A stretch of 64,000 nucleotides of DNA, from NCBI RefSeq assembly GCF_030252345.1, contig NZ_CP126980.1, forward strand, positions 9,495,501 to 9,559,500, given 5' to 3'. Below are positions 18,419 to 27,778 of this stretch, piece after piece (position 1 is the first letter of the stretch; each line of letters starts with the position of its first letter). The notes under the pieces are model-generated. The model made no database searches, had not been told where the DNA came from, and saw only the letters and a program-made list of their open reading frames with translations. Source of the DNA: Actinoplanes oblitus. GTDB lineage: Bacteria; Actinomycetota; Actinomycetes; Mycobacteriales; Micromonosporaceae. Both the position numbers and the translations under genes were made by a program.

Positions 18419-18590
18419 CGCGGTGTTCTCCCCCGTTCACGCCGCCGGCCCGACCGGACGGCGCAGGGAACATACCGACATGAATCTGTACCGGCAACCC
18501 CGTTGGGCCGCCGGCCTGACCTGGGTACGCCGGCTCCGCCGGTCGTGCGGCGGGCCGCGACGGCGGCTGGTTCCGCCTAGGGTGGGTCAC

Positions 18591-19649
18591 ATGGCATCGC
18601 GTGATCCGGTGGCCGACCTGCGGCGCATCGCGTTTCTGCTGGAGCGGGCGAACGAGGCGACCTACCGGGTGAAGGCGTTCCGGTCGGCGGCCGCGACGGT
18701 GGCCGGCACGCCCGCCGACGAGCTGGCCGAGCGGGCCGCGGCCGGCACCCTGGCCAAACTGTCCGGGGTGGGTGAGGTGACCGCCCGCTGCGTGACCGAG
18801 TCGCTGGCCGGGGAGGAACCGGTCTACCTGCGGCGGCTGCTCGGCACCGAGGGCACCGACCTGCCGGCCGCGGCGGCCGCGCTGCGGGCGGCGCTGCGCG
18901 GCGACTGCCACGTGCACTCGGACTGGTCCGACGGCGGCTCGCCGATCGAGGAGATGGCCCTGGCCGCGGCCGAGATCGGGCACGAGTACTTCGTGCTCAC
19001 CGACCATTCGCCGCGGCTCACCGTGGCCCACGGGCTGACCGCCGACCGGCTGCGCCGCCAGCTCGACCACGTGGCGAAACTGAACGCGCAGCTGCCGGAC
19101 GGCTTCCGGATCCTCACCGGCATCGAGGTGGACATCCTGGAGGACGGTTCGCTGGACCAGGAGGACGAGCTGCTCGCCCGGCTGGACGTGGTGGTCGGCT
19201 CGGTGCACAGCAAGCTGCGCGACGACTCGGCGCGGATGACCCGGCGGATGCTGGCCGCCATCGCCAACCCGCACCTGGACATCCTCGGGCACATGACCGG
19301 GCGCAAGGTCGCCGCGACAGGCGCGGGCGACGCCGCGCACCGGACCGTCCGGACCCGCCCGCCGAGCACGTTCGACCTGGAGAAGGTGCTGGCCGCGTGC
19401 GTCGAGCACGACAAGGCCGTGGAGATCAATTGCCGGCCGGACCGGCTCGACCCGCCGAAACGGATGCTGACCGTGGCGGTCGAGGCGGGCTGCCGGTTCA
19501 GCATCGACACCGACGCGCACGCCCCGGGCCAGCTGGACTGGCAGGGCTTCGGCTGCGAGCGGGCGGCGCTGTGCGGGGTGCCGGCCGATCGGGTGGTCAA
19601 CACCTGGACCGCCGATCGCCTGCTGGAGTGGACGGCGTCGCACCGCTGA
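18591..19649 (+). CDS. PHP-domain phosphoesterase with N-terminal helix-hairpin-helix
   Basis: 352 aa. Start at MASRDPVADLRRIA, after GGTGGGTCAC. Residues ~1-70 resemble the N-terminal helical part of family X polymerases (LERANEATYRVKAFRSAA) with an HhH (LAKLSGVGEVTARC). The PHP domain starts at DCHVHSDWSDGG (~105), with TDHSPRLTVAHG, GIEVDILEDG, VVGSVHSK, LGHMTGR, EINCRP and DTDAHAP supplying the metal ligands. This is the Pol X accessory module without the nucleotidyltransferase; the substrate is unknown, a DNA-repair or histidinol-phosphatase-like role being possible. Divergent from the M48 gene. Confidence 0.88.
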   Translation: MASRDPVADLRRIAFLLERANEATYRVKAFRSAAATVAGTPADELAERAAAGTLAKLSGVGEVTARCVTESLAGEEPVYLRRLLGTEGTDLPAAAAALRAALRGDCHVHSDWSDGGSPIEEMALAAAEIGHEYFVLTDHSPRLTVAHGLTADRLRRQLDHVAKLNAQLPDGFRILTGIEVDILEDGSLDQEDELLARLDVVVGSVHSKLRDDSARMTRRMLAAIANPHLDILGHMTGRKVAATGAGDAAHRTVRTRPPSTFDLEKVLAACVEHDKAVEINCRPDRLDPPKRMLTVAVEAGCRFSIDTDAHAPGQLDWQGFGCERAALCGVPADRVVNTWTADRLLEWTASHR

Positions 19650-19692
19650 AATGGGACGACTCAGCCGGCCGGACATCCCATAGGGTCGGGCC

Positions 19693-21363
19693 GTGGGACG
19701 AATTGACGAACTCGCGAACCGATACGTCGACGCATGGGCCGAGCTCAACCCGACCGGCGCCACCGCCGTCGGCATCTCGGGTCACGACGACAAGACCGAC
19801 GACCTCTCGCCGGAGGGCTTCGCGGCCCAGGCCGAGCTGGTCCGCCGTACGCTCAACGAACTCGACGGGCTGGAGCCCGAGCACGAGTCCGAGCAGGTCG
19901 CCAAGGACGCCATGGCGGAGCGGCTGGGTCTGGAGCTGGCCCGGTTCGACGCCGGTTACGCGGCCACCGACATCAACGTGATCTCCAGTGCCCTGCACGG
20001 GCTGCGGATGGCCTTCGACGTGATGCCGACCGAGGGCGAGACAGCGGTGGCCAACATCGCGGCCCGGCTGAACGGCCTGCCGCTCGCGCTCGAGCAGTAC
20101 CGGCGCACCCTGCTGGAGGGGGCCGACCGCGGGGTGATCAGCGCCCGGGCTCAGCTGGTCGCGGTCGCCGAGCAGTGCGACGCGTGGACCGACCCGAGCC
20201 GGGACAACTTCTTCGCGGGGCTGGCCGGCCGGTTGCCGGCGTCCGGGGCGCTCGCCGCCGAGCTGAGCCGGGGCGCCGCCGCCGCGACCGCCGCGACCGC
20301 CGACTTCGGGCGTTTCCTGCGCGACGAGCTGGCCCCGCGCGGCCGGGACAAGGAGGCCGCCGGGCTGGAGCGGTACACCCTGGCCTCGCAGTACTTCCTC
20401 GGCGCCAAGGTGGACCTGCACGAGACGTACCTCTGGGGATTCGCCGAGCTGCACCGCCTGGAGCGGGAGATGCTCGCGGTCTCGGCGGTGATCGCCGGCC
20501 CGGGTGCCTCGATCGGGCTGGCCGTCGACACGCTGGACGCCGACCCGGCCCGCAACATCCCCGGCAAGGAGCAGTTCCGGGACTGGATGCAGGCGCTCTC
20601 CGACCGGGCGATCAGCGAGCTGAACGGCACCCACTTCGACATCGAGCCGCCGGCCCAGAAACTGGAGTGCTGCCTCACCCCGACCAGCGACGGCGGCATC
20701 TACTACACCGGTCCGAGCGAGGACTTCTCCCGGCCGGGCCGGATGTGGTGGGCGGTGCCGGAGGGTCAGGAGACGTTCTCCACCTGGCGGGAGGTGACAA
20801 CCGTCTACCACGAGGGGGTGCCCGGCCATCACCTGCAGGTCAGCCAGACGCTGCTCCGGGCCGGCACGCTGAACCGCTGGCAGCGGCTGCTCTCCTGGTG
20901 TTCCGGGCACGGCGAGGGCTGGGCGCTGTACGCCGAGCGCCTGATGGACGAGCTCGGCTACCTCACCGATCCGGGCGACCGGCTCGGCATGCTGGACGGC
21001 CAGGCGCTCCGCGCGGCGCGGGTGATCGTCGACATCGGCATGCATCTCGAGCTGGAGATCCCGAAGGACAACCCGTTCGGCTTCCACCCGGGTGAGCGGT
21101 GGACTCCCGAGCTGGGCTGGGAGTTCCTGCGGGCACACACCCGGATGCAGGAGGACGTGCTGCGGTTCGAGTGGAAGCGGTACCTGGGGTGGCCGGGGCA
21201 GGCGCCGTCGTACAAGGTCGGCGAGCGGATCTGGCTGCAGGCGCGGGACGACGCGAAGCAGCGTCGCGGCAGTGACTTCGACCTCAAGACATTCCACCGC
21301 GACGCGCTCAATCTGGGCTCTCTCGGTCTTGACCCGCTTCGCAAAGCACTAAGCAGGATTTAA
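19693..21363 (+). CDS. DUF885 family (putative metallopeptidase/carboxypeptidase)
   Basis: 556 aa, normal for DUF885. GTG start 43 bp after the PHP gene. The zinc motif reads TTVYHEGVPGHHLQVSQ (~370-386), and a downstream acidic segment is GHGEGWALYAERLMDELG (~401-418). No signal peptide, so cytoplasmic. Family members related to it are thought to be carboxypeptidases; the substrate here is not evident. Ends at a strong terminator. Confidence 0.9.
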   Translation: MGRIDELANRYVDAWAELNPTGATAVGISGHDDKTDDLSPEGFAAQAELVRRTLNELDGLEPEHESEQVAKDAMAERLGLELARFDAGYAATDINVISSALHGLRMAFDVMPTEGETAVANIAARLNGLPLALEQYRRTLLEGADRGVISARAQLVAVAEQCDAWTDPSRDNFFAGLAGRLPASGALAAELSRGAAAATAATADFGRFLRDELAPRGRDKEAAGLERYTLASQYFLGAKVDLHETYLWGFAELHRLEREMLAVSAVIAGPGASIGLAVDTLDADPARNIPGKEQFRDWMQALSDRAISELNGTHFDIEPPAQKLECCLTPTSDGGIYYTGPSEDFSRPGRMWWAVPEGQETFSTWREVTTVYHEGVPGHHLQVSQTLLRAGTLNRWQRLLSWCSGHGEGWALYAERLMDELGYLTDPGDRLGMLDGQALRAARVIVDIGMHLELEIPKDNPFGFHPGERWTPELGWEFLRAHTRMQEDVLRFEWKRYLGWPGQAPSYKVGERIWLQARDDAKQRRGSDFDLKTFHRDALNLGSLGLDPLRKALSRI

Positions 21364-21370
21364 GTCAATC

Positions 21371-21414
21371 GGGTCTCTCCGTGCCGAAAACGGGACGGAG
21401 AGACCCTGCTTTTA
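21371..21414 (+). terminator. Intrinsic terminator after DUF885 gene
   Basis: Perfect 12-bp arms GGGTCTCTCCGT / ACGGAGAGACCC, inner GCCGAAAACGGG loop, then TGCTTTTA. Seven bases past the stop codon. Confidence 0.9.
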
Positions 21415-21774
21415 TGTCGCGATCCGGCCACGCTCGGTGACTTTCTGCCTTTCTGTGATTGGCAGACCACTTTCCGTGGGGCAGATCACTCCCAAGACGT
21501 AACGAATCCGAAGTAGAACTCATATTCACGTCTCCGCCACGATACGGATACCATCTGCGCGGCACGTGCCACTTCGCCGACGCCCCCACGCTGCTGGTAC
21601 AGCGGGTTCGGCAGTGCTGCGTATCCCCCGATCAGCCGAGCGAACTCTGACCCTTGGAAAGGGGTTTCTTGAGGATTTCTCGGATAGATTGACCCAGATC
21701 GGTGCGCCCGCATGGCTACGTTCAGTAGCCCCCCAATGGCCCATCGCGTGTGTGCATGGCGGAGGACGAAAGCA
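21415..21774. other. Long leader/promoter region of the signalling operon
   Basis: 360 bases without a supported gene. Lower GC than the coding flanks, with AT-rich stretches near 21460-21530 and 21660-21690. It must hold the promoter of the operon starting at 21775; I see no riboswitch family. Confidence 0.45.
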
Positions 21775-22905
21775 ATGTCAGTCTCGGTGAACAGCCGGCG
21801 AACCCGTTTACGCTCCGCCCTCGCGGTGGTGCTGACGGCTCTGGTCCTGCTGCCGGCCGCAGGCCTGTTCCTGCGGGTCCTGCAAGAGAACTCCAAGCAG
21901 CGCGACAACACCACGCTCGAGCAACAGGGCGTGGAGTACCTGACCGCCCTGTCGACGCTGGTCAGCGCGCTCGCCGAGTCGCAGTCCTCGGCACTGCAGG
22001 GTGTGGCCGCCGAGCCCGCCTCGGTGACCGCGGCCGTGTCCCGGGTGCAGGGTGTCGACGAGCGTCTCGGTGACGACCTGGAGACCAAGACCCGCTGGGC
22101 CGACCTCAAGGACAAGATCTCCAAGCTGCCCAAGGTCACCGGTACCGCGGAGCAGATCTTCGAGGCCCACGTCGAGGTCGCCGACCTGACGCTCGAGATG
22201 TACGACCTGGTCGCCGAGAACTCCACGCTGGCCCAGGACGACGACAACGACATCTGGTTCCTCCAGGAGGCGGTCACCGTCCGCATGCCGGAGTCGGTCA
22301 CCGCGGTCAGCCGGATGAGCGACCTCGCGGCCATGGCCGCCGGCGCCAAGAAGGCGCAGAAGCAGCTCCTGACGGTCCGGTTCGGCTACCAGGCGCTCCA
22401 GGTGCAGGACAGCGTCGACGAGGTGACCGACAGCCTCCAGGAGGCGGTCGACAGCACCAACAGCGACACGCTCAGCGGCAACCTGGTGAGCAACCTGGAC
22501 TCGTTCCGCCGTGGCATCGAGGCCGCCAACCGTGGTGCCAACCTGGGCGGCGGCGCACCCAACGCGTCGACCCTGGTGACCGCGCAGTCCACCCTGCAGA
22601 CCGCGCTGAGCGCGCTGTCCGGCGTGGTGCTCAAGGAGATCGCCGGCCTGCTCGACGACCGGATGGACACCCTGAACTACAAGCGCATCGAGGCGTACGG
22701 CATGTTCGGCGTCGCCGTCGTGCTGATCGTGGTGGCCACCTTCTGGACCCGCGGCCGGGCTCGCGAGGTGCGGGCCGCCCTGGCCCAGCAGCCGGGCGAG
22801 GGCAGCCGCGACGTCTCGGTCCAGTCGGCCGGCTCGTACGACTCCACCTACGGCGACATCCCCAACTACGGCGGCGGGCGGGAGCGTACCGGTGCTCTTC
22901 GCTAA
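21775..22905 (+). CDS. Membrane-anchored sensor-like protein, first gene of the conservon operon
   Basis: 376 aa. ATG with GGAGG about ten bases upstream. One N-terminal helix (LAVVLTALVLLPAAGLFLRV, ~17-36), an extracellular helical domain of ~280 residues (LVSALAESQSSALQG..., many Leu/Val/Asp heptads), a second helix (MFGVAVVLIVVATFW, ~314-328) and a short cytoplasmic tail rich in Gly/Ser/Tyr. This resembles the sensory part of NIT-type kinases without the kinase. Its stop overlaps the next gene's GTG by 14 bases, so the two are translationally coupled and may form a receptor pair. Confidence 0.8.
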   Translation: MSVSVNSRRTRLRSALAVVLTALVLLPAAGLFLRVLQENSKQRDNTTLEQQGVEYLTALSTLVSALAESQSSALQGVAAEPASVTAAVSRVQGVDERLGDDLETKTRWADLKDKISKLPKVTGTAEQIFEAHVEVADLTLEMYDLVAENSTLAQDDDNDIWFLQEAVTVRMPESVTAVSRMSDLAAMAAGAKKAQKQLLTVRFGYQALQVQDSVDEVTDSLQEAVDSTNSDTLSGNLVSNLDSFRRGIEAANRGANLGGGAPNASTLVTAQSTLQTALSALSGVVLKEIAGLLDDRMDTLNYKRIEAYGMFGVAVVLIVVATFWTRGRAREVRAALAQQPGEGSRDVSVQSAGSYDSTYGDIPNYGGGRERTGALR

Positions 22906-25900
22906 GTTCCGCATCCTGGGCAAACTCGCCCTGTTGGTGCTCGTACCGCTGCTGGGCGTCCTCGCCCTGACGGTGCCGATCATCTACAACCGTGTCTCCG
23001 CGGCGTCGACCGCGCAGGACACCTCGGACACCGTTCAGCTGGCCACCCGGGTGAGTACCGCGGTCCTGGAGCTCCAGGAGGAGCGCCTGCTGACGGTGGG
23101 CTACCTCCTGGGCCTGGTCCAGGAGCCGGACCTGGTGGTGCAGAGCGCCGAGGCCGCCGACAAGGTCGCCGAGCTGCTCAACGACGACGACCTGGAGCTG
23201 CCGCCGGCCCTGCGCCGGTCGATCGTGCTGGCCACCAAGCTGAACTCCACCCGGCAGAACGCGCTCAACAAGCTGGTCCAGCCGACCGACGTGGTCCAGG
23301 ACTTCACCAACGTGATCACGCCGATGATCGACGGTCTGGCGCTATCCAGCCACGCCGACCTGACCACCAGCGTCGGCCAGCAGGTCTTCGCGCTGGAGCG
23401 CGCGATGCGCTCCGACGACCTGATCAGTCAGGCGTCGTGTTACCTGGCCACCGCCGCCGCGGTGAGCCGGGCGCCGAGCGCGAAGACGCGGGCCTCCGCG
23501 CCGCTGCTGCTGACGCTGTTCAGCAACACGTTCAGCGAGATCCAGTCGATCATCACGTCGTCGAAACCGTACTTCACCGACGGCCAGTACAAGCTCTACC
23601 TGAGCACCCAGGACGCGTTCCAGTCCCGGGTGGGCCCGGAGTTCACCGCCTCGCTGGCGACCAACCCGGCCCAGGCGCTGACCAGCCTCCGGATCAGGAC
23701 GCTGTTCCCGTCGCTGAACTCCGTCATGGTGCTCGGTGGTTTCGTCGAGAAGCGCGTGGCGAAGGACGTGGACGTCGCGGTGAACGACAACCGCGCCAGC
23801 GCCATCCAGCAGGCCCTGTTCGTCGGTGGTGGCGCGCTGCTGCTGCTGATCCTGGTGGTCACGCTCTCGATCTTCATGGCCCGCGCCGTCGCCCGGCCGC
23901 TGCGCCGTCTGACCGTCTCCGCCGACCGGATCGCCCGCGCGGCCGAGGCCGAGCTCGAGCGCGTCGCCGACGACGAGGCCGAGGCCCAGGTCCGCCCGAT
24001 CCGACTGGACCCGGTCGACGTCGAGGCCCAGGACGAGATCGGTGACCTGGCCCGCGCGTTCGACCGCGTGCAGACTACCGCCGCCCGGCTGGTGGAACGC
24101 CAGGTGCTCGGCCGCCGTAACGTCGCCCAGATGTTCGGGCACGTCGGCCGGCGTACGCAGAACCTGGTCGGCCGCCAGCTGTCCCTGATCGACTCCCTGG
24201 AGCGCCGGGAGACCGACAGCGACCGCCTCCGCGAGCTGTACCGGCTGGACCACATGTCCAGCCGTCTGCGCCGGAACGCGTCCGCGCTGGTCGTGCTCTC
24301 CGGTAGCGCCGGCTCGAACGAGCACATGGCGCCGCTGCCGCTCTCCGACGTCGTCCGTCTCGCCCTCGGTGAGATCGAGGACTACACCCGTGTCGACGTG
24401 GAGGTGCCCGAGGAGATCGTGGTGGTGCCGGCCGTCCTGGCCGACCTCACCCTGCTCCTCGCCGAGCTGCTGGAGAACGCCACCACGTTCTCCCCGCCGC
24501 ACACCAACGTCACGGTCTCGGCCGAGGAACTGCGTGGCGGCGCCCGCCTGGCGATCATCGACCACGGCCTCGGTCTGGCACCGGAGCGGCTGGCCGAGGA
24601 GAACGCCCGGCTGACCCGCCGTGAGCGACTGGACCTGGCGCCCACCGAGGTGCTCGGCCTGTTCGTGGTCGGCCGGCTGGCCCGCCGGCACGGCATCGAG
24701 GTGACCCTCACCGACACCCCGGACGGCGGTCTGACGGCCTGGATCGACCTCAGCCCGCAGCACCTGATCGCCCGGGTGGAGAGCCTGGCCCCGGCCGGGG
24801 TGCAGCCGCCGCCGGCGGTTCCGGCGCCGGCCGCGATGCCGCAGATCCCGGCGCAGCGCGAGCCGATGGCCGTGCCGGCCAACGGCGCCCTCCGGGGCAA
24901 CACCGCCGAGGTGGCGATCGCCAGCACCGCGGTTCGTACCGTCCCGGGCAGCCAGCAGCCGTTCGACCCGAACGTGCTGAACCGGGCCACCCAGACGCTG
25001 GAGTCGGTCCCGTCCTGGAACGCGTTCGGCGGCGCGCCGGCGCCGGCCGTCGAGGACCCGTACGCCGGCCAGCCGGTGTACGACGCCGAGCCGGTGTACT
25101 CGCCGGGGATCGCGTACCAGGAGCCGGTGTACCAGGAGCCGGTCCCGTCGCTCAGCTACAACAGCGGCATCCCGGTCGCCGGCCGGGTGCCGAGCGCGCT
25201 GCCCGAGCTGCCGGCCGCCGGCCAGCCCGCCTGGGGCAACGAGCCGGCCCTGCCGGCCGGACCGGGCTGGAACACCCCGCAGCCGTCCGAGACCGCCTGG
25301 AACGTCCCGGCCCCGGCCGAGACCTCGTGGAACGCGCCGGCCCCGGCTGCCGAGGCCGCGTCGCAGTGGAACACCCCGGCTCCGGCCGAGAGCACGAGCA
25401 CCTGGAACACCCCGGCCCCGGCCGAGAACCACTGGAACACTCCGCAGCCGGCCGAGCCGGTCTGGAACACCCCGGCCCCGGCCGTGGAGGCACCCATGGC
25501 TTCGGCCGGCAACTCGGGCTACTCGGCGCCGGCCCCGGAGCCGACCGCTCCGGAGCCGGTCGTCACCCCGCGGAACGGCGGCAACAAGCCGCTGCGCCGC
25601 CGGGTGCCGGGCAGCCAGCTCCCCATGGAGACCGGCCCGAAGCAGCACGCCGCGGCGCCGTCGCAGGACGACGCCCTGGCCGCCCGGGCCGCCTTCGACG
25701 CGTTCGAGGCAGGGGTCAGCCGGGCTCACGAGACCAGCACGTCGCTGCCGGCCCCGGACTTCGTGAACGGCCAGTGGACCATGCCGGCCTCGATGCCCGA
25801 CCTGCCCGCGCCGCAGTGGAACGTGCCGGCCCCGGCCGCCGAGGCCGCACCGCAGTGGAACAACACGCCGGCCCCCGAGGCCGCACCGCAATGGAACAAC

Positions 25901-26149
25901 CCGGCTCCGGCGCAGCAGTGGGACGCCCCCGCCGCGACGCCGCCGCCCCCGCCGTCCAACGGTGGTGGCTTGACTCGCCGCGTGCCAGGGGCAACCCTGC
26001 CGCGTGACGAGCCGCACCAGCCGATCCTTCCGCCCGCGCCGGTGCAGATGGATCCGGAGCAGGCCCGAGCCCTGATGGATCAGTTCGAGTACGGCGTCGC
26101 ACTCGCACTGAATGAAACTCAGCCACAACCCGAGGGACAACCGCGATGA
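22892..26149 (+). CDS. cvnA: Conservon sensor histidine kinase, NIT-type, with long Pro/Ala-rich tail
   Basis: 1085 aa. GTG start inside the end of the previous gene. TM1 ~9-31, NIT-type extracellular domain ~40-300, TM2 ~304-328, HAMP ~330-400, a helical DHp-like segment with FGHVGRRTQNLVGRQLSLID (~414-433) and an ATPase domain with N box LLAELLENATTFSPPHTNV (~517-535), GLGLAPERL and an end near 630. The last ~450 residues are low complexity with repeated W-N-x-P-A-P and QEPV motifs, and two basic patches, RRRVPGSQLP and TRRVPGATLP. It overlaps cvnB by ATGA. Confidence 0.9.
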   Translation: MLFAKFRILGKLALLVLVPLLGVLALTVPIIYNRVSAASTAQDTSDTVQLATRVSTAVLELQEERLLTVGYLLGLVQEPDLVVQSAEAADKVAELLNDDDLELPPALRRSIVLATKLNSTRQNALNKLVQPTDVVQDFTNVITPMIDGLALSSHADLTTSVGQQVFALERAMRSDDLISQASCYLATAAAVSRAPSAKTRASAPLLLTLFSNTFSEIQSIITSSKPYFTDGQYKLYLSTQDAFQSRVGPEFTASLATNPAQALTSLRIRTLFPSLNSVMVLGGFVEKRVAKDVDVAVNDNRASAIQQALFVGGGALLLLILVVTLSIFMARAVARPLRRLTVSADRIARAAEAELERVADDEAEAQVRPIRLDPVDVEAQDEIGDLARAFDRVQTTAARLVERQVLGRRNVAQMFGHVGRRTQNLVGRQLSLIDSLERRETDSDRLRELYRLDHMSSRLRRNASALVVLSGSAGSNEHMAPLPLSDVVRLALGEIEDYTRVDVEVPEEIVVVPAVLADLTLLLAELLENATTFSPPHTNVTVSAEELRGGARLAIIDHGLGLAPERLAEENARLTRRERLDLAPTEVLGLFVVGRLARRHGIEVTLTDTPDGGLTAWIDLSPQHLIARVESLAPAGVQPPPAVPAPAAMPQIPAQREPMAVPANGALRGNTAEVAIASTAVRTVPGSQQPFDPNVLNRATQTLESVPSWNAFGGAPAPAVEDPYAGQPVYDAEPVYSPGIAYQEPVYQEPVPSLSYNSGIPVAGRVPSALPELPAAGQPAWGNEPALPAGPGWNTPQPSETAWNVPAPAETSWNAPAPAAEAASQWNTPAPAESTSTWNTPAPAENHWNTPQPAEPVWNTPAPAVEAPMASAGNSGYSAPAPEPTAPEPVVTPRNGGNKPLRRRVPGSQLPMETGPKQHAAAPSQDDALAARAAFDAFEAGVSRAHETSTSLPAPDFVNGQWTMPASMPDLPAPQWNVPAPAAEAAPQWNNTPAPEAAPQWNNPAPAQQWDAPAATPPPPPSNGGGLTRRVPGATLPRDEPHQPILPPAPVQMDPEQARALMDQFEYGVALALNETQPQPEGQPR

Positions 26150-26592
26150 CTTCCCCATACCCCACCGCGCAAAGTCAGCTCAGCGCCGAAGCCAAAACCT
26201 TCAACTGGCTGCTGGACTCCTTCACGTCCGGAACAGCGGGCGTGATCGAAGCCATCGCGGTCTCCTCGGACGGCCTCCTGATGGCCATGTCCGCGATCAA
26301 GGACCGGCCGAACGCCGAGCGTCTCGCGGCCGTCGTCTCCGGTCTCACCAGCCTGGCCGGCGGCGCCGCGAGCTGGTACCGGCTGGGCGCCCTGAACCGG
26401 GTCATCATCGACATGGCCGACGGCTACCTGCTGGTCACCGCGATCAGCGCCGGCTCGGTGCTCGGCGTGATCGCCGACCGGACCGCGAACCTGGGCACCC
26501 TGGCGTACGAGATGACGCTCTTCGCCACCCGGGCCGGTGGCGCCCTGAGCCCGCGCCTGATCGCCGAGCTGAAGAACGCCGTCCAGCAATGA
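26146..26592 (+). CDS. cvnB: Roadblock/LC7 domain protein of the conservon
   Basis: 148 aa roadblock fold, expected to act on the GTPase two genes downstream. Landmarks: NWLLDSFTSGTAGVIEAIAV, SSDGLLMAMS, then VSGLTSLAGGAASWY and GVIADRTANLGTLAYEM. ATGA overlap with the kinase and with the DUF742 gene, so all are co-translated. Length and order (kinase, roadblock, DUF742, GTPase) fit the actinobacterial conservon exactly. Confidence 0.93.
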   Translation: MTSPYPTAQSQLSAEAKTFNWLLDSFTSGTAGVIEAIAVSSDGLLMAMSAIKDRPNAERLAAVVSGLTSLAGGAASWYRLGALNRVIIDMADGYLLVTAISAGSVLGVIADRTANLGTLAYEMTLFATRAGGALSPRLIAELKNAVQQ

Positions 26593-27056
26593 CGTACCCG
26601 GACCCCGCCGACGAACCGGTACCTCCGGCGCGCTCCGGAGTCCGGCCCTTCCTGCAATCCGGTCCCAAGCACTCGGCCGGTGGTTACACCCCTACCGGGG
26701 AACAGCCGCCGGTCGAGCAAGGACAGTCCAACACTCTGCGCCCGTTCGTCATCACGGCGGGCCGCACCGATGGAGGCGATCCCGACATCGGTATGGAGAC
26801 TCAGGTGGCGGTGGTGCATGGCGCGCCGCCGTCCCGGCTCTCACCGGAAACCAGGGCGATCGTGTCTCTCCTCGAGGAGAGCCCGATTTCGGTAGCCGAG
26901 ATCTCCGCACGCCTTCGCCTGCACCTGGGCGTCTGCCAGATTCTCGTCGGTGACCTGCGGGCCGCCGGCCAGGTGGACGTGCAAGGGCGCGAAAACGACA
27001 CCCCTGACCCCGAGACCATCATGCGAGTGATCCGTGGACTTCGATCCATCAGCTAA
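26589..27056 (+). CDS. cvnC: DUF742 protein of the conservon
   Basis: 155 aa, ATG overlapping the cvnB stop (ATGA). Pro-rich N-terminus, then TLRPFVITAGRTDGG (~47-61), the DUF742 hallmark. A winged-helix-like C-terminus follows: IVSLLEESPISVAEISARLR, LHLGVCQILVGDLRAAGQV, ending IMRVIRGLRSIS. Probably a DNA- or protein-binding adaptor in the signalling complex. Its last 23 bases overlap the GTPase gene. Confidence 0.92.
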   Translation: MTYPDPADEPVPPARSGVRPFLQSGPKHSAGGYTPTGEQPPVEQGQSNTLRPFVITAGRTDGGDPDIGMETQVAVVHGAPPSRLSPETRAIVSLLEESPISVAEISARLRLHLGVCQILVGDLRAAGQVDVQGRENDTPDPETIMRVIRGLRSIS

Positions 27057-27660
27057 CCGCGTCGTCGGCACCGCGCGCATACCCGGCGCGCCCGCGCCCA
27101 AGAAGGCGCCGGTTCCGGTCAAGATCATCGTGGCCGGCGGCTTCGGGGTGGGCAAGACGACGACCGTCGGCGCCATCTCGGAGATCTCGCCGCTGACCAC
27201 CGAGGCCGAGATGACCTCGGAGTCGATCGGCATCGACAACGTCGGCCAGGCCACCACGAAGACCACCACCACCATCGCGATGGACTTCGGCGTCCTGACC
27301 ATCGATCAGACGCTGAAGCTCTACATCTTCGGCACGCCGGGCCAGACCCGGTTCGCCTTCATGTGGGACGACCTGGTGAAGGGCGCCCTCGGCGCGCTGG
27401 TCGTGGTGGACACCAACCGCATCGACGACTGCTACCCGGCGGTCGACTACTTCGAGCGCGCCGGTCTGCCGTTCGTGGTCGGTGTCAACACCTTCAACGG
27501 GCAGATGGGATACAGCCTCGACGAGGTGCGCTGGGCGCTCGCGGTCCGCGAGGACGTCCCGGTCATCTCGTACGACGCCCGGTTCCGCGCGTCCGTCCGG
27601 GACGCCCTGCTGGTCGTTCTCGATCAGGCGCTGGACAAGGCGATCCGGATGAAGGCCTGA
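27034..27660 (+). CDS. cvnD: Conservon small GTPase-like ATP/GTP-binding protein
   Basis: 208 aa. GTG start within the DUF742 gene. P-loop GGFGVGKTTTVGAISEI (~35-51), followed by MTSESIGIDNVGQATTKTTT as switch region, a FGTPGQTRF motif in the G3 position (~101-109), and VVVDTNR then VVGVNTFNG in the G4 position. This matches the family of conservon GTPases, which cycle with the roadblock partner. No membrane segments. Confidence 0.94.
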   Translation: MDFDPSANRVVGTARIPGAPAPKKAPVPVKIIVAGGFGVGKTTTVGAISEISPLTTEAEMTSESIGIDNVGQATTKTTTTIAMDFGVLTIDQTLKLYIFGTPGQTRFAFMWDDLVKGALGALVVVDTNRIDDCYPAVDYFERAGLPFVVGVNTFNGQMGYSLDEVRWALAVREDVPVISYDARFRASVRDALLVVLDQALDKAIRMKA

Positions 27661-27778
27661 TCCGTATCCCGTCATAGGGTGTGCGGCGAGTCGCCCGGTT
27701 CACAGGCATTCCCAAACGTGCCCGTGGGAGGGCACAGTGGGGTACCGGGCGGCCGCGCGAACGAAGAGGACGGTGACC

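Noticed and set aside
23342..26158. 938-codon open frame opposite the conservon kinase
   Set aside because: Long antisense frame caused by GC-biased third positions; composition His/Arg/Gly-rich with no recognisable domain.
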